Below, one piece after another: positions 8,391 through 17,807 of a DNA stretch of 64,000 nucleotides (within the stretch, counting starts at the first letter, position 1; each line of letters opens with the position of its first letter). The translations under genes were made by a program, and so were the position numbers. The notes under the pieces were generated by a model that saw only the letters and a program-made list of their open reading frames with translations, was not told where the DNA came from and made no database searches. Source of the stretch: Chloroflexota bacterium. GTDB lineage: Bacteria > Chloroflexota > Limnocylindria > QHBO01. Where the stretch lies: contig QHBO01000007.1 in NCBI GenBank assembly GCA_003243965.1, positions 30,156-94,155 of the forward strand, written 5' to 3'.

Positions 8391-9031
8391 GTCGTCTCCC
8401 GGTCGTGGTCGGCGAGGTACTCCGGGGAGAGGCGTTCGCCGGCTTCGATCGGGATCGTCAGCCAGTTCTCCTGCAGCGCCAGCGGGCAGCTCCAGTGCGG
8501 GTCGTAGACGCACGAGGGGTGGTACGCGTAGTTGAAATCGATCACCAGCCGGTCGTCCTCCGACCCAAGGTCCGCGCCCTTCACCGAGTCCCACACGTAG
8601 CGGCCGCCGCCGTAGCTGGTTGAGCCGCCGGTCGCATCGCGGAAGGGGATGAAGATTCCCCCGCCATAACCCTCGAGCCAGTAGACCGCCAGGCGGCATT
8701 CCGTTCCCCCGACGCTGAACGTCACCCAGCCGATGCGCGAGAACGCGTAGCTGCCGCCCGACGACCGCGGCAGGTCATGCGGGCTGGTGGTCGGGTCCGG
8801 CTCGAGCGGGACGCTGAACCGCAGGCTGGGAACGTGCCGCCAGTAGCTCAGCCCGCGAAACGCCGCGCGCTCGCCGGCAGGGATCGGTGACTGGGGATGC
8901 GTGGCGAACAGGCGATCCTTCGTCGCGCGGAATGCGACCAGCGCCATTGTCGGGCGTGGATCGGCGCGCAGTGTGGCGTACATCGAGGCGACGCGGCGTC
9001 GATAGTCGGCGAGGTCGAGGTGCTCACTCAT
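8387..9031 (-). CDS. DUF1684 family protein
   Basis: 214 residues. The family hallmarks are present: an N-terminal helix with HLDLADYRRRV, a central SYWRHVP segment, and the C-terminal block DFNYAYHPSCVYDPHWSCPLA followed by NWLTIPIEAGE. The family is widespread in bacteria and its function is unknown. ATG 9031 lies 7 bases after a TATCAT -10 box, which suggests a leaderless mRNA. It is followed by the zinc-ribbon gene with a 4-base overlap. Confidence 0.88.
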   Translation of the reverse strand: MSEHLDLADYRRRVASMYATLRADPRPTMALVAFRATKDRLFATHPQSPIPAGERAAFRGLSYWRHVPSLRFSVPLEPDPTTSPHDLPRSSGGSYAFSRIGWVTFSVGGTECRLAVYWLEGYGGGIFIPFRDATGGSTSYGGGRYVWDSVKGADLGSEDDRLVIDFNYAYHPSCVYDPHWSCPLALQENWLTIPIEAGERLSPEYLADHDRETT

Positions 9032-9038
9032 CGGGAAA

Positions 9039-9044
9039 ATGATA
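9039..9044 (-). promoter_or_regulatory. -10 box TATCAT, leaderless-type, for the DUF1684 gene
   Basis: A minus-strand TATCAT stands 7 bases before ATG 9031. It overlaps one arm of the hairpin at 9041-9078, so the end of the upstream operon and the start of this one are interleaved. Confidence 0.5.
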
Positions 9045-9078
9045 GGGCGGGGGGCGGTCGCCGGCCGTCCGCCCTATC
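9041..9078 (-). terminator. Hairpin after the osmoprotectant ABC operon
   Basis: GATAGGGCGG (9041-9050) is a perfect inverted repeat of CCGCCCTATC (9069-9078) with an 18-base loop. It lies directly downstream of the last gene of the minus-strand ABC operon. There is no strong U-run. Confidence 0.55.
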
Positions 9079-9098
9079 AGATCGCGGCCCGTGTGGCG

Positions 9099-10037
9099 CT
9101 AGCTCAGGCCGTTGTCGGCGAGGAACTGCCTGGCGACGTCGGCGACCTTCTCCTTGTTCACGTTCACCTTCAGACCCATGGTGGTCAGCGCGTCGGTGGT
9201 CAGCTTGGAGGAGACCAAGTTGAGCGCCGCAGAGAAATCAGGCCCGGCGGCGTTCAGGAGATCCTTGCGCACCACCGGCACCATGTTGTCGGCGGCCTGC
9301 GACTTCTTGTCGTCCTCGAGCAGGACGAAGTTGAAGCGCTTGATGTCCGGCTGCGTGGTGCACAGCTCGGCGACGTCGACGCTCTTGCCATTGAGCGCCT
9401 GGGCCATCGGTGCGCTGCAGGGCGCCAGCTTGACGACCTGCACCTTGGCGATGTCAATGCCGTACGCGGACTTCAGCGCATCACCGCACGACGGGTTTGT
9501 CTTGCACTCCGGGGGAAGCCCCCACTTCAGCTTGTCGGCGACCTTGGCCGCGTCGGTCAGCGACTTGAGGCTGAACTGGTCAGCCGTCTCCTTGCGGACC
9601 GCGAAGCCGTTCTGGTCCTGCCCGGGGGCGATGTCCAGGATGGTCAGGCCGAGCGGGTCGAGCGCGGCCTTCAGGGCCTGGGCCGTCTGCTGCGGGTCGC
9701 CGGTGGCCTGCGCCTTCAGCTCGCGCGCCTCGGAGCCGATGTACTCCGGCATCAGGTTGAGCTGGTTGTTCTTCAGCGAATCGTTCGTCAGCTTGCGCGC
9801 CCCGAGGTTGAGCTTGCGCTGCACGGTGTAGCCCTTGCCCTCCAGCGCCTGGGCGTAGATCTCGGCAACCAGCGCCGATTCGTAGAAGTCGGCAGAGCCG
9901 ACGATGACCGTGGGCTTGGTGGCCGCCGCGGGCGGCGTGCCGTTCGTCGATGGGCTGCTCCCCCCTCCCGTCGAGCACGCGCTGACGAGCAGCGCGAGTG
10001 CCGACGCCCCGAGGGTGAGCGTGCGGTACCTCCGCAT
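9099..10037 (-). CDS. Osmoprotectant / quaternary amine ABC transporter, substrate-binding lipoprotein
   Basis: 312 residues with a lipoprotein signal (lipobox LVSAC at about 17-21), then a Thr/Pro/Ser-rich linker. The mature part is of the OpuAC/OpuCC type II binding fold: VIVGSADFYESALVAEIYAQ, LMPEYIGSEA, FAVRKETA. It captures choline, glycine betaine or a related solute outside the membrane. ATG 10037 is preceded by GGAGGAGGACCC. It is the last gene of the minus-strand operon. Confidence 0.9.
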   Translation of the reverse strand: MRRYRTLTLGASALALLVSACSTGGGSSPSTNGTPPAAATKPTVIVGSADFYESALVAEIYAQALEGKGYTVQRKLNLGARKLTNDSLKNNQLNLMPEYIGSEARELKAQATGDPQQTAQALKAALDPLGLTILDIAPGQDQNGFAVRKETADQFSLKSLTDAAKVADKLKWGLPPECKTNPSCGDALKSAYGIDIAKVQVVKLAPCSAPMAQALNGKSVDVAELCTTQPDIKRFNFVLLEDDKKSQAADNMVPVVRKDLLNAAGPDFSAALNLVSSKLTTDALTTMGLKVNVNKEKVADVARQFLADNGLS

Positions 10038-10139
10038 GGGTCCTCCTCCATAGAAGTCGGATTCCTGTCGTTGGGTACGACAGGGAGCGGCGAGTGTAGC
10101 AGCGACCCTGCGCCGAGCCGCGCTGCTCGCCAGGAGTAC

Positions 10140-10892
10140 CTAGGCGCTCGGTCTCAGCTCCGCTTGGCTGGCCCCGCGTGGGGTGCGTGCGCTGCGCAGA
10201 CCCGGTGACATCGAGGCGCGTTGGAGGGCTGCGAACGCCAGCTCGGTCCCGATCGAGAGCAGGGCCACGATCACCGCCCCGACGAAGAGCTGCGCATCGT
10301 CCTGCTGCTTGATGCCGTCCACGATCAGCCGGCCAAGGCCGCCGGTCCCGAACACCGCACCCAGGGTGGCCGTTGCCACGACCTGGACCGCGGAGGTGCG
10401 CAACCCGGCCAGGATGATGGGCAGCGCCAGCGGGACCTCGACGCGGGTCAGCAGCTGCGGCTCGCGCATCCCCATCCCGCGCCCCGCCTCCAGCAGGTCG
10501 CGCTCCACCTCCCGCAGGCCGGTGTAGGTGTTGAGCACGATCGGTGGTAGCGCCAGGGCAAAGAGGGCGAACATGGTGGCCAGCACTCCGAACGGAAGCG
10601 GCCCCGAGGGGACGAGGATGAGCGCGATCCCCAGGATCCCCAGCGAGGGCAGCGCGCGGCCGATGTTCGAGATGTTGACCGCAATCGCGGCGCCCCGACC
10701 GGTATGACCGATGTACAGGCCGACCGGCAGCGCAACCAGCACCGCGGCCACCAGCGGCACCGCCGAGAGGACCAGGTGCTCGCCGAGCCGCGCGGCGATC
10801 CCGTCGCTCCCTACCCAGTGCGCCGGGTCGGCCGCCCAGGCAAGCGCCCTGGCGATGAAGTCCACGGCTATCGGCCCCTCGCGCGCGCCCAT
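10140..10892 (-). CDS. Osmoprotectant ABC transporter permease (second copy)
   Basis: 250 residues with about six hydrophobic helices and the permease EAA-type loop (LLEAGRGMGMREPQLLTRVEVPLALP). OpuCB/OpuCD family. ATG 10892 overlaps the preceding permease by 25 bases; GTG 10865, directly after that gene's TAG stop, is an equally good start and would shorten the protein by nine residues. Confidence 0.88.
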   Translation of the reverse strand: MGAREGPIAVDFIARALAWAADPAHWVGSDGIAARLGEHLVLSAVPLVAAVLVALPVGLYIGHTGRGAAIAVNISNIGRALPSLGILGIALILVPSGPLPFGVLATMFALFALALPPIVLNTYTGLREVERDLLEAGRGMGMREPQLLTRVEVPLALPIILAGLRTSAVQVVATATLGAVFGTGGLGRLIVDGIKQQDDAQLFVGAVIVALLSIGTELAFAALQRASMSPGLRSARTPRGASQAELRPSA

Positions 10893-11530
10893 GGCGTCAT
10901 TGAGCGCTGCAGGAGCACCAGCCCAGCGTCAGCGGCGACCGCCAGCAGCACCGAGAGCAGCGCGCCGACCAGGATCGCCGTCGGGAACAGCCCGTCGTAG
11001 CCGATGGTCACGATCAGGTAGCCGAGGCCGCCCTGTCCGATCAGCGAGGTGACGGTCACCAGCCCGATGGTGGTCACCGTCGCGATCCGCAGGCCGGCAA
11101 CGATGATCGGCAGCGCGATCGGAAGCTCGACGCGCCACAGCCGCTGCCCCGGGGTGAGCCCCATCCCGCTCGCCGCCTCCAGCACCTCCGCCGGGACGGT
11201 GTCGAGCCCGGTGACGATGTTCCGCACCAGGATCAGGATCGTGTAGCTGACCAGCGCGATCTCGGCGGACAGCAGCGAGAGGCCCGCGAACGGGACGACC
11301 AGGGCAAACAGCGCGAGGCTCGGAATGGCGTACAGCACGCCGGTGACGCCCAGGATCGGGCCGTACAGGCGCCGCCAACGGCGCGTCGCGAGTGCGAGCG
11401 CAAACGAGACGACGAATCCGACAACGATGGCGATGGCGGCGATGCCGACGTGCTCCAATAGCCGCCGCCCGATCTCGTCCAGGTTGCCGACGATCCAGCT
11501 CCAGCGTACGAGCGGCTCACCGGGCGGCAT
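10868..11530 (-). CDS. Osmoprotectant ABC transporter permease (first copy)
   Basis: 220 residues, integral membrane, with the EAA loop EAASGMGLTPGQRLWRVELP. It pairs with the neighbouring permease to form a heterodimeric channel. It starts 3 bases after the stop of the ATPase gene, so the operon is tightly packed. Confidence 0.9.
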   Translation of the reverse strand: MPPGEPLVRWSWIVGNLDEIGRRLLEHVGIAAIAIVVGFVVSFALALATRRWRRLYGPILGVTGVLYAIPSLALFALVVPFAGLSLLSAEIALVSYTILILVRNIVTGLDTVPAEVLEAASGMGLTPGQRLWRVELPIALPIIVAGLRIATVTTIGLVTVTSLIGQGGLGYLIVTIGYDGLFPTAILVGALLSVLLAVAADAGLVLLQRSMTPWARARGR

Positions 11531-11533
11531 CGG

Positions 11534-12697
11534 TCAGGCGCCGGCGGGCTGCTGGAGGAGCTGCGAGATCGCATCCACGCTGACCAGCCCCACCACCGCA
11601 TCGCTGGCGTCCACCACCACGCCGAGCTGGACCGATGAGGCGAGCATCGCCGACAGCGCGTCCCTGAGCGTCGACTCCGGCTGCACCGGGGTGGCGCCCG
11701 GGATGGCGCGGCTGGGGTCGATCGTCCCGTCGCCGCCCACGTCGTGGGTCGTCAGCCAACCGACCGGCCGGCTGCGATCGTCGACGAGCAGCAGGTAGTC
11801 GACGCCCGTCCCCGACAGCCGGCCACGGGCTGCCTGGTACGACTCGCCGATGCGGACGGTCACCGGCTCGATCATCGGCAGGTCGCGCACGCGCGACAGC
11901 GAGAGGCGCTTCAGGCCGCGGTCCGCACCGACGAAGCGTTCCACGAACTCGTTCGCCGGGCTGGCCAGGATCCGGTCCGGCGTGTCGTATTGTGCCAGGA
12001 TGCCACCGCGCTCCATGATCGCGATCCGATCGGCCATCTTGATCGCCTCGTCGACATCGTGGGTGACGAAGACGATCGTCTTTCGCACCCGGGCCTGAAG
12101 GCGCAGAAACTCGTTCTGGAGCCGGTCACGGCGAATCGGATCGACGGCACCGAACGGCTCATCCATGAGCATCACCGGCGGGTCGGCGGCGAGCGCGCGG
12201 GCCACGCCGACCCGCTGGCGCTCCCCGCCGGACAGCGCGGAGGGGTAGCGCGCTCCGTAGTCGCCCGCCTCCAGCCCGACCAGGTCGAGCAGCTCCTCGA
12301 CGCGCGCTCGAACGCGCGGCGCGGGCCAACGGAGCAGGCGCGGCACGACCGCCACGTTCTCCGCCACGGTCAGGTGCGGAAAGAGCCCGACCTGCTGGAT
12401 CACATACCCGATCCGGCGGCGCAGCTCCGTCGCCCGCAGCTGCATCACATCCTCGCCGCCGATCGTGATCCGGCCGCTGGTCGGCTCGACCAGCCGGTTG
12501 ATCATCTTCATCGTGGTGGTCTTGCCGCACCCCGATGGACCGACCAGCACGCAGATCTCCCCCGCGGCGACGGTGAGGCTCAGGTCGGCGACCGCCGGCA
12601 CGCTCCCGTACCGCTTCGTCACGTGCTCCAGCGTGACCACGGCGCCGCCGACACTGGCCTGGGGGCCACGCGCCGGGGAGTCGGCCGTCGCGGTCAT
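11534..12697 (-). CDS. Osmoprotectant ABC transporter ATP-binding protein with CBS domains
   Basis: 387 residues. ABC ATPase motifs: Walker A GPSGCGKTT, signature ALSGGERQRVGVARAL, Walker B VMLMDEPFGAVDP, and the H-loop FVTHDVDEA. The C-terminal ~110 residues are a tandem CBS pair (ending VVVDASDAVVGLVSVDAI), as in OpuA-type proteins where CBS modules sense ionic strength. The open frame runs far upstream, but ATG 12697 begins the recognisable protein. First gene of the four-gene operon. Confidence 0.92.
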   Translation of the reverse strand: MTATADSPARGPQASVGGAVVTLEHVTKRYGSVPAVADLSLTVAAGEICVLVGPSGCGKTTTMKMINRLVEPTSGRITIGGEDVMQLRATELRRRIGYVIQQVGLFPHLTVAENVAVVPRLLRWPAPRVRARVEELLDLVGLEAGDYGARYPSALSGGERQRVGVARALAADPPVMLMDEPFGAVDPIRRDRLQNEFLRLQARVRKTIVFVTHDVDEAIKMADRIAIMERGGILAQYDTPDRILASPANEFVERFVGADRGLKRLSLSRVRDLPMIEPVTVRIGESYQAARGRLSGTGVDYLLLVDDRSRPVGWLTTHDVGGDGTIDPSRAIPGATPVQPESTLRDALSAMLASSVQLGVVVDASDAVVGLVSVDAISQLLQQPAGA

Positions 12698-12741
12698 TAC
12701 CGCATCATACGCAGCGCGGTGCACGCTCCGGCCGGCATCGG

Positions 12742-14745
12742 TCAGCCTGAGCCCTGCCCGAGCGCGAGCTGGTAGATCTGCACCGTCCCGTGCTCGTAGA
12801 CGAGCCGGAAGCCGGCTGCGCCGCGAAACTTGGTCGGCGTGGGGCAGTCGGAGGGGAGTTCGCCGGCGATCAGGTACTGCGCGCGCAATGAGCCGAGCAG
12901 CCGTGCGGCGAGCCCCGGATCGGCCCCGCAGTAGATGCGGTGCACCGTCCGCTCCCGCTCGTCCGGGGCGTACCCCAGGTTGGCGACGTACGGCCCGTAG
13001 GTCGTGAGCCGGAGGCGGCCGGCGGCATCGGTCGGAGAGTTGAGCCACCCCGACGTGGCAAACACGCTCCTCGGGGGCGTGTTGCCAGCGATCCAGGTCG
13101 CGGCCCGGAGTTGATCGGGACTCAGGACGTTCATTCCGCCGCCCGCCGTCCAGGCCGCGACCAGCAGCGGCGAGGTAACGCTCAGCGCCAGCACCGCCGC
13201 AATGGCGGGTGCCGGCCAACGCGCGATCAGCCACGCGGCAATCAATGCGACCGCGATCCACATCGCCTGGAAGAGCTTGTTCATGTCGAAATCGATGACG
13301 CTGACCCGCACCACGTTCGGGAGCAGGAAGAGCACCAGCACCCAGGCGCCGAGGAAGGCGCGCCACGGATGGCGCGTGGCGACGAGCGCCAGCAGCGCGA
13401 GCACAAATGGCAGGCCAAGGTTGGTGAGGTAGAAGAACGCGACCGCGGCGGGGCCGTCACCGAACGGAGCCGACTCCCAGCCGGCGACGAGCGTCAGCGC
13501 ACCCGAGTGGCCGGACTGGAGTGCCGCCGGCAGGGCGAACGGCAGGGCGAGCAGGTACGGGATCGAGAACAGTCCCGCGTTGCGAAGCGCGTGACGGTCC
13601 GTCAGGCGGCCGCCGATGGCCACGTACAGGAGCGCAACCAGCAGGAATGTGGGGAAGAAGAAGAACTGGAACGGCGCCAGCAGCGCGCCGAGCAGGCCGG
13701 CCAGCCCGATGAGCCACGGCCGATCGTGCCAGCCGCGCCGGCGGCGGGCTGCGGTCGGCAGGCCGGCGATCAGCAGCAGGGTGGCGCCGACCAGGATCGG
13801 CAGGCCGGCCGTCGTGGCGCGATGGACCAGCAGCCCGGTGCCCATCACCGACGGGATCCGGAAGTAGGGCCATCCGGTCAGCCACTGGTTGTCATAGCTG
13901 TTGCGCATCACCAGGCCGATCGGGTCGCCGGCACCGCTCGCCACGTCGCCGATGAGCCGCACGTAACCCAGGCCACCGCCGATCACGACCAGCACCACCG
14001 CCAGCCAGGCGACCTTCCGGCTGCGCAGCAGCTGCATCGCGAGCCCATGGACCAGGAGCGCAAGCGCGCCGGCGAACAGCGCGGAGTCGGCCACCATCGC
14101 CGGCACGGCGAATCCGTCGGCGGCGCTCGCCGCAATCGCCGCGTGGAAGTCGGCGAACCAGTGGTAGATCAGCGGGACGCCGGCGAAATAGGGCACCTGC
14201 GGCGGGAAGTTGCCCGCGTTGAGCGACTGGGCGATCGACAGGTGCACCCCAAAATCGCTCCAGTTCGAGCCGCCCGACGAGACCCCCGCGGGCGTCACCC
14301 GCCAGACGCTTGCGCCGAGCACCAGTCCAACGAAGCCGGCCGTGGCCATCGCCAGCAACAGGGGGATGGCGTTGCGCGCAACGACGGCACGCAGCCGGAG
14401 AAGGAACGCGCGTCGAATGCCCGGCACGCGGCGCGTCCATGGGCGTGTCGCCAGGATCGGGATCGGCAGGACGAGCAGGCCGACGGCAAGGAACACGATC
14501 TCGCGCCGATAGCCGCCGGCGAGCAGCGCCAGCCAGTAGACGAGATGCGTGGAGATCGTCGCCGAGATGACCACCGCCAGGCCGATGCGTGCCGGCAGGC
14601 CGAGTCGTGGCCGGCAGATCGCCAGCAGGCACCAGCCCGGAACGAAGGCCAGGATCGGCCACACCACGGGCACGGCGAGCGGCGGGACGAGCCACGCGGT
14701 GGTCAGCGCCGCGCCGAGGAGAACGGCGGCAAGCGCCCCTGCCAT
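12742..14745 (-). CDS. Large polytopic membrane protein, possible GT-C type glycosyltransferase
   Basis: 667 residues with about 14 hydrophobic segments and a soluble C-terminal region of about 130 residues. A motif in the first luminal loop (SNWSDFGVHLSIAQSLNAGN) has the acidic residue after early helices seen in GT-C glycosyltransferases that use lipid-linked sugars. No family was recognised with certainty. ATG 14745 follows a GGAGG ribosome binding site. It is 26 bases downstream of the 15347 gene. Confidence 0.7.
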   Translation of the reverse strand: MAGALAAVLLGAALTTAWLVPPLAVPVVWPILAFVPGWCLLAICRPRLGLPARIGLAVVISATISTHLVYWLALLAGGYRREIVFLAVGLLVLPIPILATRPWTRRVPGIRRAFLLRLRAVVARNAIPLLLAMATAGFVGLVLGASVWRVTPAGVSSGGSNWSDFGVHLSIAQSLNAGNFPPQVPYFAGVPLIYHWFADFHAAIAASAADGFAVPAMVADSALFAGALALLVHGLAMQLLRSRKVAWLAVVLVVIGGGLGYVRLIGDVASGAGDPIGLVMRNSYDNQWLTGWPYFRIPSVMGTGLLVHRATTAGLPILVGATLLLIAGLPTAARRRRGWHDRPWLIGLAGLLGALLAPFQFFFFPTFLLVALLYVAIGGRLTDRHALRNAGLFSIPYLLALPFALPAALQSGHSGALTLVAGWESAPFGDGPAAVAFFYLTNLGLPFVLALLALVATRHPWRAFLGAWVLVLFLLPNVVRVSVIDFDMNKLFQAMWIAVALIAAWLIARWPAPAIAAVLALSVTSPLLVAAWTAGGGMNVLSPDQLRAATWIAGNTPPRSVFATSGWLNSPTDAAGRLRLTTYGPYVANLGYAPDERERTVHRIYCGADPGLAARLLGSLRAQYLIAGELPSDCPTPTKFRGAAGFRLVYEHGTVQIYQLALGQGSG

Positions 14746-14771
14746 GGCCTCCGGCGCGCGGCTCGCCGGCG

Positions 14772-15347
14772 TCAGCGCCCGGGTGAGGTGGCGAGCCGTA
14801 CGACCGGCTGACGGGGGTCGAGGAGCGCCACGATGCGATCCACCTGGGCCTGGGCGAGCACCTCGTCACCGTCGATCGTGGCGGCGAATCGCTCGAGCGC
14901 GTCGCTGGAGGGCGCGTCGATGCCCGGGCGCTGGTCCGGCTCCCACGAGACGTCGGCGCCACGAGCCGGGCAGAGGCAGGCGCGGACCGCGGCGGGCAGC
15001 GCCGCACGATCCAGCAACAGCTCGAGACGATGCCCGGCCAGCCGCGCCGCCGTCACCTCCCGCGCCTCCCACGGAATCCACGAGTCGGTGGTCGGGTTCC
15101 ATCGATACCAATGGCCGTTCCGTCGCCGGAAGCGTCCCGTCTCGCGCCCGTGGATGAAGGTCCACGTCCCCGACGGGCCAACGAGCACGGCATCGATCGG
15201 CGCCGCTCCCGGGGTGAGCACGTGGCGAACGTAGTGGTAGCGGTCATCGAGGGCATGCGCGAGCGCCGTGGCGAGGCGGTCCGGGCCGAACGGGGAGAGG
15301 CCTCGGAGGCCGAAGTGTCGTGGACTGCTCGGGTGGTGGGTGATCAT
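14772..15347 (-). CDS. Hypothetical protein with a NERD-like segment
   Basis: 191 residues, soluble. Residues about 25-75 (LDDRYHYVRHVLTPGAAPID, then AVLVGPSGTWTFIHGRETG) resemble the NERD nuclease-related pattern in which iDhvvvgp.G is followed by an E.K motif, but the catalytic E.K is not obvious. It may be a degenerate member. Divergent from folE, sharing a 106-base promoter region that contains TAGACT and TAGGCT boxes on this strand. Confidence 0.5.
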   Translation of the reverse strand: MITHHPSSPRHFGLRGLSPFGPDRLATALAHALDDRYHYVRHVLTPGAAPIDAVLVGPSGTWTFIHGRETGRFRRRNGHWYRWNPTTDSWIPWEAREVTAARLAGHRLELLLDRAALPAAVRACLCPARGADVSWEPDQRPGIDAPSSDALERFAATIDGDEVLAQAQVDRIVALLDPRQPVVRLATSPGR

Positions 15348-15441
15348 CGCCTACGCGTTCGAGAGAGCCTAGCCAGATTTGGATCGCAGTCTACTTGACC
15401 CGGCTCGAGCGGCACTAGGGTGATATGCCGAACGCGGCTGG

Positions 15442-15447
15442 TAGGAT
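15442..15447 (+). promoter_or_regulatory. -10 box TAGGAT, leaderless-type, for folE
   Basis: TAGGAT ends 6 bases before ATG 15454. A second, more conventional pair, TTGACC (15393-15398) with TAGGGT (15414-15419), lies upstream with 15-base spacing. Confidence 0.5.
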
Positions 15448-15453
15448 CGGCTG

Positions 15454-16020
15454 ATGACCGCCACCGGGCAGACACCCTTCGACGAGGCGATTCGCACCCT
15501 GCTGGGTGAGATCGGCGAGGATCCCGATCGCGACGGGCTGCGGCGCACCCCGCAGCGCGTGCAGCGCATGTACGCGGAGCTGACCGAGGGCTATCGGACG
15601 GATCCTGATGCCCTGATCAACGGTGCCTGCTTCGATGTCGAGTACGACGAGATGGTCGTGGTTCGCGACATCGAGTTCTTCTCCCTGTGCGAGCATCACC
15701 TGCTGCCCTTCCACGGCAGGGCGCACGTCGGCTACCTGCCGCGCGGCAGGGTCATCGGCCTGTCGAAAATCCCGCGGGTGGTCGACATGTATGCCCATCG
15801 GCTGCAGGTGCAGGAGCGAATGACCCAGCAGGTGGCCGCCTTCCTGATGGAGCGCCTCGAGCCCAAGGGTGTCGGCTGCGTGGTGGAGGCTTCGCACCTG
15901 TGCACCATGATGCGCGGCGTGAGAAAGCAGCAGGCCGCCATGGTCACCAGCTCGATGCTGGGCACCTTCCGCCGGGACGGCCGGACGCGCAACGAGTTCC
16001 TGAAGCTGATCGGGCACTGA
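15454..16020 (+). CDS. folE: GTP cyclohydrolase I
   Basis: 188 residues, the usual length. It converts GTP to 7,8-dihydroneopterin triphosphate, the first step of folate and pterin synthesis. The zinc ligands are visible: Cys-His in [10 protein letters not shown] and Cys in [10 protein letters not shown]; the GTP site segment [20 protein letters not shown] is intact. The mutase small-subunit gene follows after 32 bases with its own -10 box. Confidence 0.96.
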   Translation: MTATGQTPFDEAIRTLLGEIGEDPDRDGLRRTPQRVQRMYAELTEGYRTDPDALINGACFDVEYDEMVVVRDIEFFSLCEHHLLPFHGRAHVGYLPRGRVIGLSKIPRVVDMYAHRLQVQERMTQQVAAFLMERLEPKGVGCVVEASHLCTMMRGVRKQQAAMVTSSMLGTFRRDGRTRNEFLKLIGH

Positions 16021-16038
16021 CCGATGGCGTCGGGCGGG

Positions 16039-16044
16039 TAGAAT
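16039..16044 (+). promoter_or_regulatory. -10 box TAGAAT, leaderless-type, for the mutase small subunit operon
   Basis: TAGAAT ends 8 bases before ATG 16053, which is close to the typical distance from a -10 box to the transcription start. Confidence 0.55.
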
Positions 16045-16052
16045 CGCCGCCG

Positions 16053-16505
16053 ATGCCTGCCGATGAGCGCCAGGACCCCGAGCAGCCCGGGCAGCCCGAT
16101 GAGCGGCCCACGCCCATCCGGGTCCTGATCGCCAAGCCCGGCCTCGACGGCCACGACCGCGGCGCCAAGGTGCTGGCGCGTGGCCTGCGGGACGAGGGGT
16201 TCGAGGTGATCTACACCGGCCTGCGCCAGACGCCGGAGATGATCGCGGACGCGGCGGAGCAGGAAGACGTCGACGTGGTCGGGCTCTCCATCCTGTCGGG
16301 CGCGCACATGGCGCTGCTGCCGCGCGTCGTGGAGCTGCTGCGCGCCAAGGGGATGGACGACGTGCTGGTCGCGGCCGGCGGGATCATCCCCGATGCCGAC
16401 CTGGCGGCGCTCAGGGAGGCGGGGATCGCGGAGATCTTCGGACCGGGGACCAGTATCGGTCAGATCGCCCGCTATTTCCGCGAGCGCGCCCGCCGTCCGG
16501 GGTGA
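16053..16505 (+). CDS. Acyl-CoA mutase, B12-binding small subunit
   Basis: 150 residues. A Pro/Glu-rich N-terminal tail (1-27) precedes a cobalamin-binding Rossmann domain with the base-off motif DGHDRG (D-x-H-x-x-G), then [10 protein letters not shown] and [11 protein letters not shown]. It supplies the adenosylcobalamin for the large subunit at 1-1717, which sits about 14 kb away in the opposite orientation. Downstream meaB overlaps by 4 bases. Confidence 0.93.
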   Translation: MPADERQDPEQPGQPDERPTPIRVLIAKPGLDGHDRGAKVLARGLRDEGFEVIYTGLRQTPEMIADAAEQEDVDVVGLSILSGAHMALLPRVVELLRAKGMDDVLVAAGGIIPDADLAALREAGIAEIFGPGTSIGQIARYFRERARRPG

Positions 16506-17422
16506 GCGATCCCGGCAGCCTGCTCGAGGCCGCGCGCACCGGCGACCGCCGTGCGCTGGGGCGCCTGCTGACCATCATCGAGAACCAGGACCCGACCCTG
16601 CGCCCCATCCTGCCGCGGTTGTTTGCCGCCGGGCGAGGCGCCCACCTGATCGGCATCACCGGACCGCCGGGGAGCGGGAAGTCAACGCTCGTCTCGGCGT
16701 TGACCCGCGCCCTGCGTGACCGGGGGCGGCGAGTCGGGATCATCGCCGTCGACCCGTCGTCGCCCTACACGCGCGGGGCGATCATGGGTGACCGGATCCG
16801 GATGATGGAGCACTCCGCCGACCGCGACGTGTTCATGCGCTCGATGGCCAGTCGCGGCGAGCTCGGCGGACTGGCCGCCACGACCTGGCAGGCGGTTGCC
16901 GCGCTGGATGCCGCGGCCTATGACCCGATCCTGATCGAGACCGTCGGCGCCGGCCAGTCCGAGGTGGAGATCGCCGGCCTGGCCGAGACGACGGTGGTGG
17001 TCGAGGCGCCGGAGATGGGCGACGAGGTGCAGGCGATCAAGGCCGGCCTGCTGGAGGTCGCCGACATCGTGGCCGTCAACAAGGGCGATCGCCCCGCGGC
17101 GCAGCAATCGGCGCGATACCTGCGCGCGATGCTGTCGACCGCCGGTGGGCGCGTGGGCCGGACCCCGGCGCCGGTGATCCTCACCACCGCCACCACCGGC
17201 GAGGGGATCGACCGGCTGATCGAGGCCATCGAGCGCCACACGCGCGAGGCCCGCTCTCCGGAACAGTCGCGCGCCCGGGCCGTGAATCAGCTGCGCCGAG
17301 CGCTCGCAGAGCTCGCGCAGCGGCGCGCGGTCGCTCATGGGGCGTGGCTCACCAGCGTGGAGGCGGTGGCGGAGCGCCGTCTGGACCCCATCACCGCCGC
17401 CGAGCGCCTGCTCGGGTCATGA
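16502..17422 (+). CDS. meaB: MeaB/ArgK-type G-protein chaperone of the B12 mutase
   Basis: 306 residues. G3E-family GTPase motifs: Walker [37 protein letters not shown] and NKGD. MeaB loads and protects adenosylcobalamin in methylmalonyl- or isobutyryl-CoA mutases. The start is GTG 16502, overlapping the upstream stop (GTGA). This coupling ties it to the small subunit. Confidence 0.95.
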   Translation: MSDPGSLLEAARTGDRRALGRLLTIIENQDPTLRPILPRLFAAGRGAHLIGITGPPGSGKSTLVSALTRALRDRGRRVGIIAVDPSSPYTRGAIMGDRIRMMEHSADRDVFMRSMASRGELGGLAATTWQAVAALDAAAYDPILIETVGAGQSEVEIAGLAETTVVVEAPEMGDEVQAIKAGLLEVADIVAVNKGDRPAAQQSARYLRAMLSTAGGRVGRTPAPVILTTATTGEGIDRLIEAIERHTREARSPEQSRARAVNQLRRALAELAQRRAVAHGAWLTSVEAVAERRLDPITAAERLLGS

Positions 17423-17796
17423 TTCACCACGTACAGCTCGGCGCCCCGGCAGGGAGCGAGCCGCTCTCCCGAGCCTTCTGGAGCGAGCTGCTCGGTTTCG
17501 ACGAGGTCGCCAAGCCCACCGATCTCGCGGAACGGGGAGGCTGCTGGTTCCGCCGCGGCCAGATCGAGATCCACGTCGGCGCCGAGGAAGGATTCCGCCC
17601 CGCCCGTCGGGCCCATCCCGGGCTGCTGGTGGAGGACCTCGACCGCGAGGCGGAGCGCCTGGCTCGCGCCGGCATCGCCGTCGAGTGGGACGACCACCTT
17701 CCGGGAATGCGCCGCTTCTACGCATCCGATCCGCACGCCAATCGCCTCGAGTTCCTGCAGCCGGCGCAGCACATCACCCCAAACGTCGGCTGCTAG
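17419..17796 (+). CDS. VOC (glyoxalase/bleomycin resistance) superfamily protein
   Basis: 125 residues, one vicinal-oxygen-chelate module pair: IHHVQLGAP at the N-terminus, GGCWFRRGQIEIHVG in the middle and FYASDPHANRLEFLQ at the end. Context next to meaB might suggest methylmalonyl-CoA epimerase, but the sequence matches a separate group of short VOC proteins of unknown function better. ATG 17419 overlaps the meaB stop (ATGA). Confidence 0.8.
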   Translation: MIHHVQLGAPAGSEPLSRAFWSELLGFDEVAKPTDLAERGGCWFRRGQIEIHVGAEEGFRPARRAHPGLLVEDLDREAERLARAGIAVEWDDHLPGMRRFYASDPHANRLEFLQPAQHITPNVGC

Positions 17797-17799
17797 TCT
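17794..17799 (+). promoter_or_regulatory. -10 box TAGTCT, leaderless-type, for the 3-hydroxyacyl-CoA dehydrogenase gene
   Basis: TAGTCT overlaps the stop of the VOC gene and ends 8 bases before ATG 17808. It would let the beta-oxidation genes be transcribed separately from the mutase genes. Confidence 0.45.
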
Positions 17800-17807
17800 T
17801 CGCGCCG

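Noticed and set aside
12940..14811. 623-codon plus-strand frame over the large membrane protein
   Set aside because: Low-complexity Arg/Gln/Asp text without domains; antisense of a clear transmembrane protein.
17419..17796. Methylmalonyl-CoA epimerase as the identity of the VOC gene
   Set aside because: Context fits, but the sequence resembles another short VOC group and lacks the typical epimerase N-terminal pattern.
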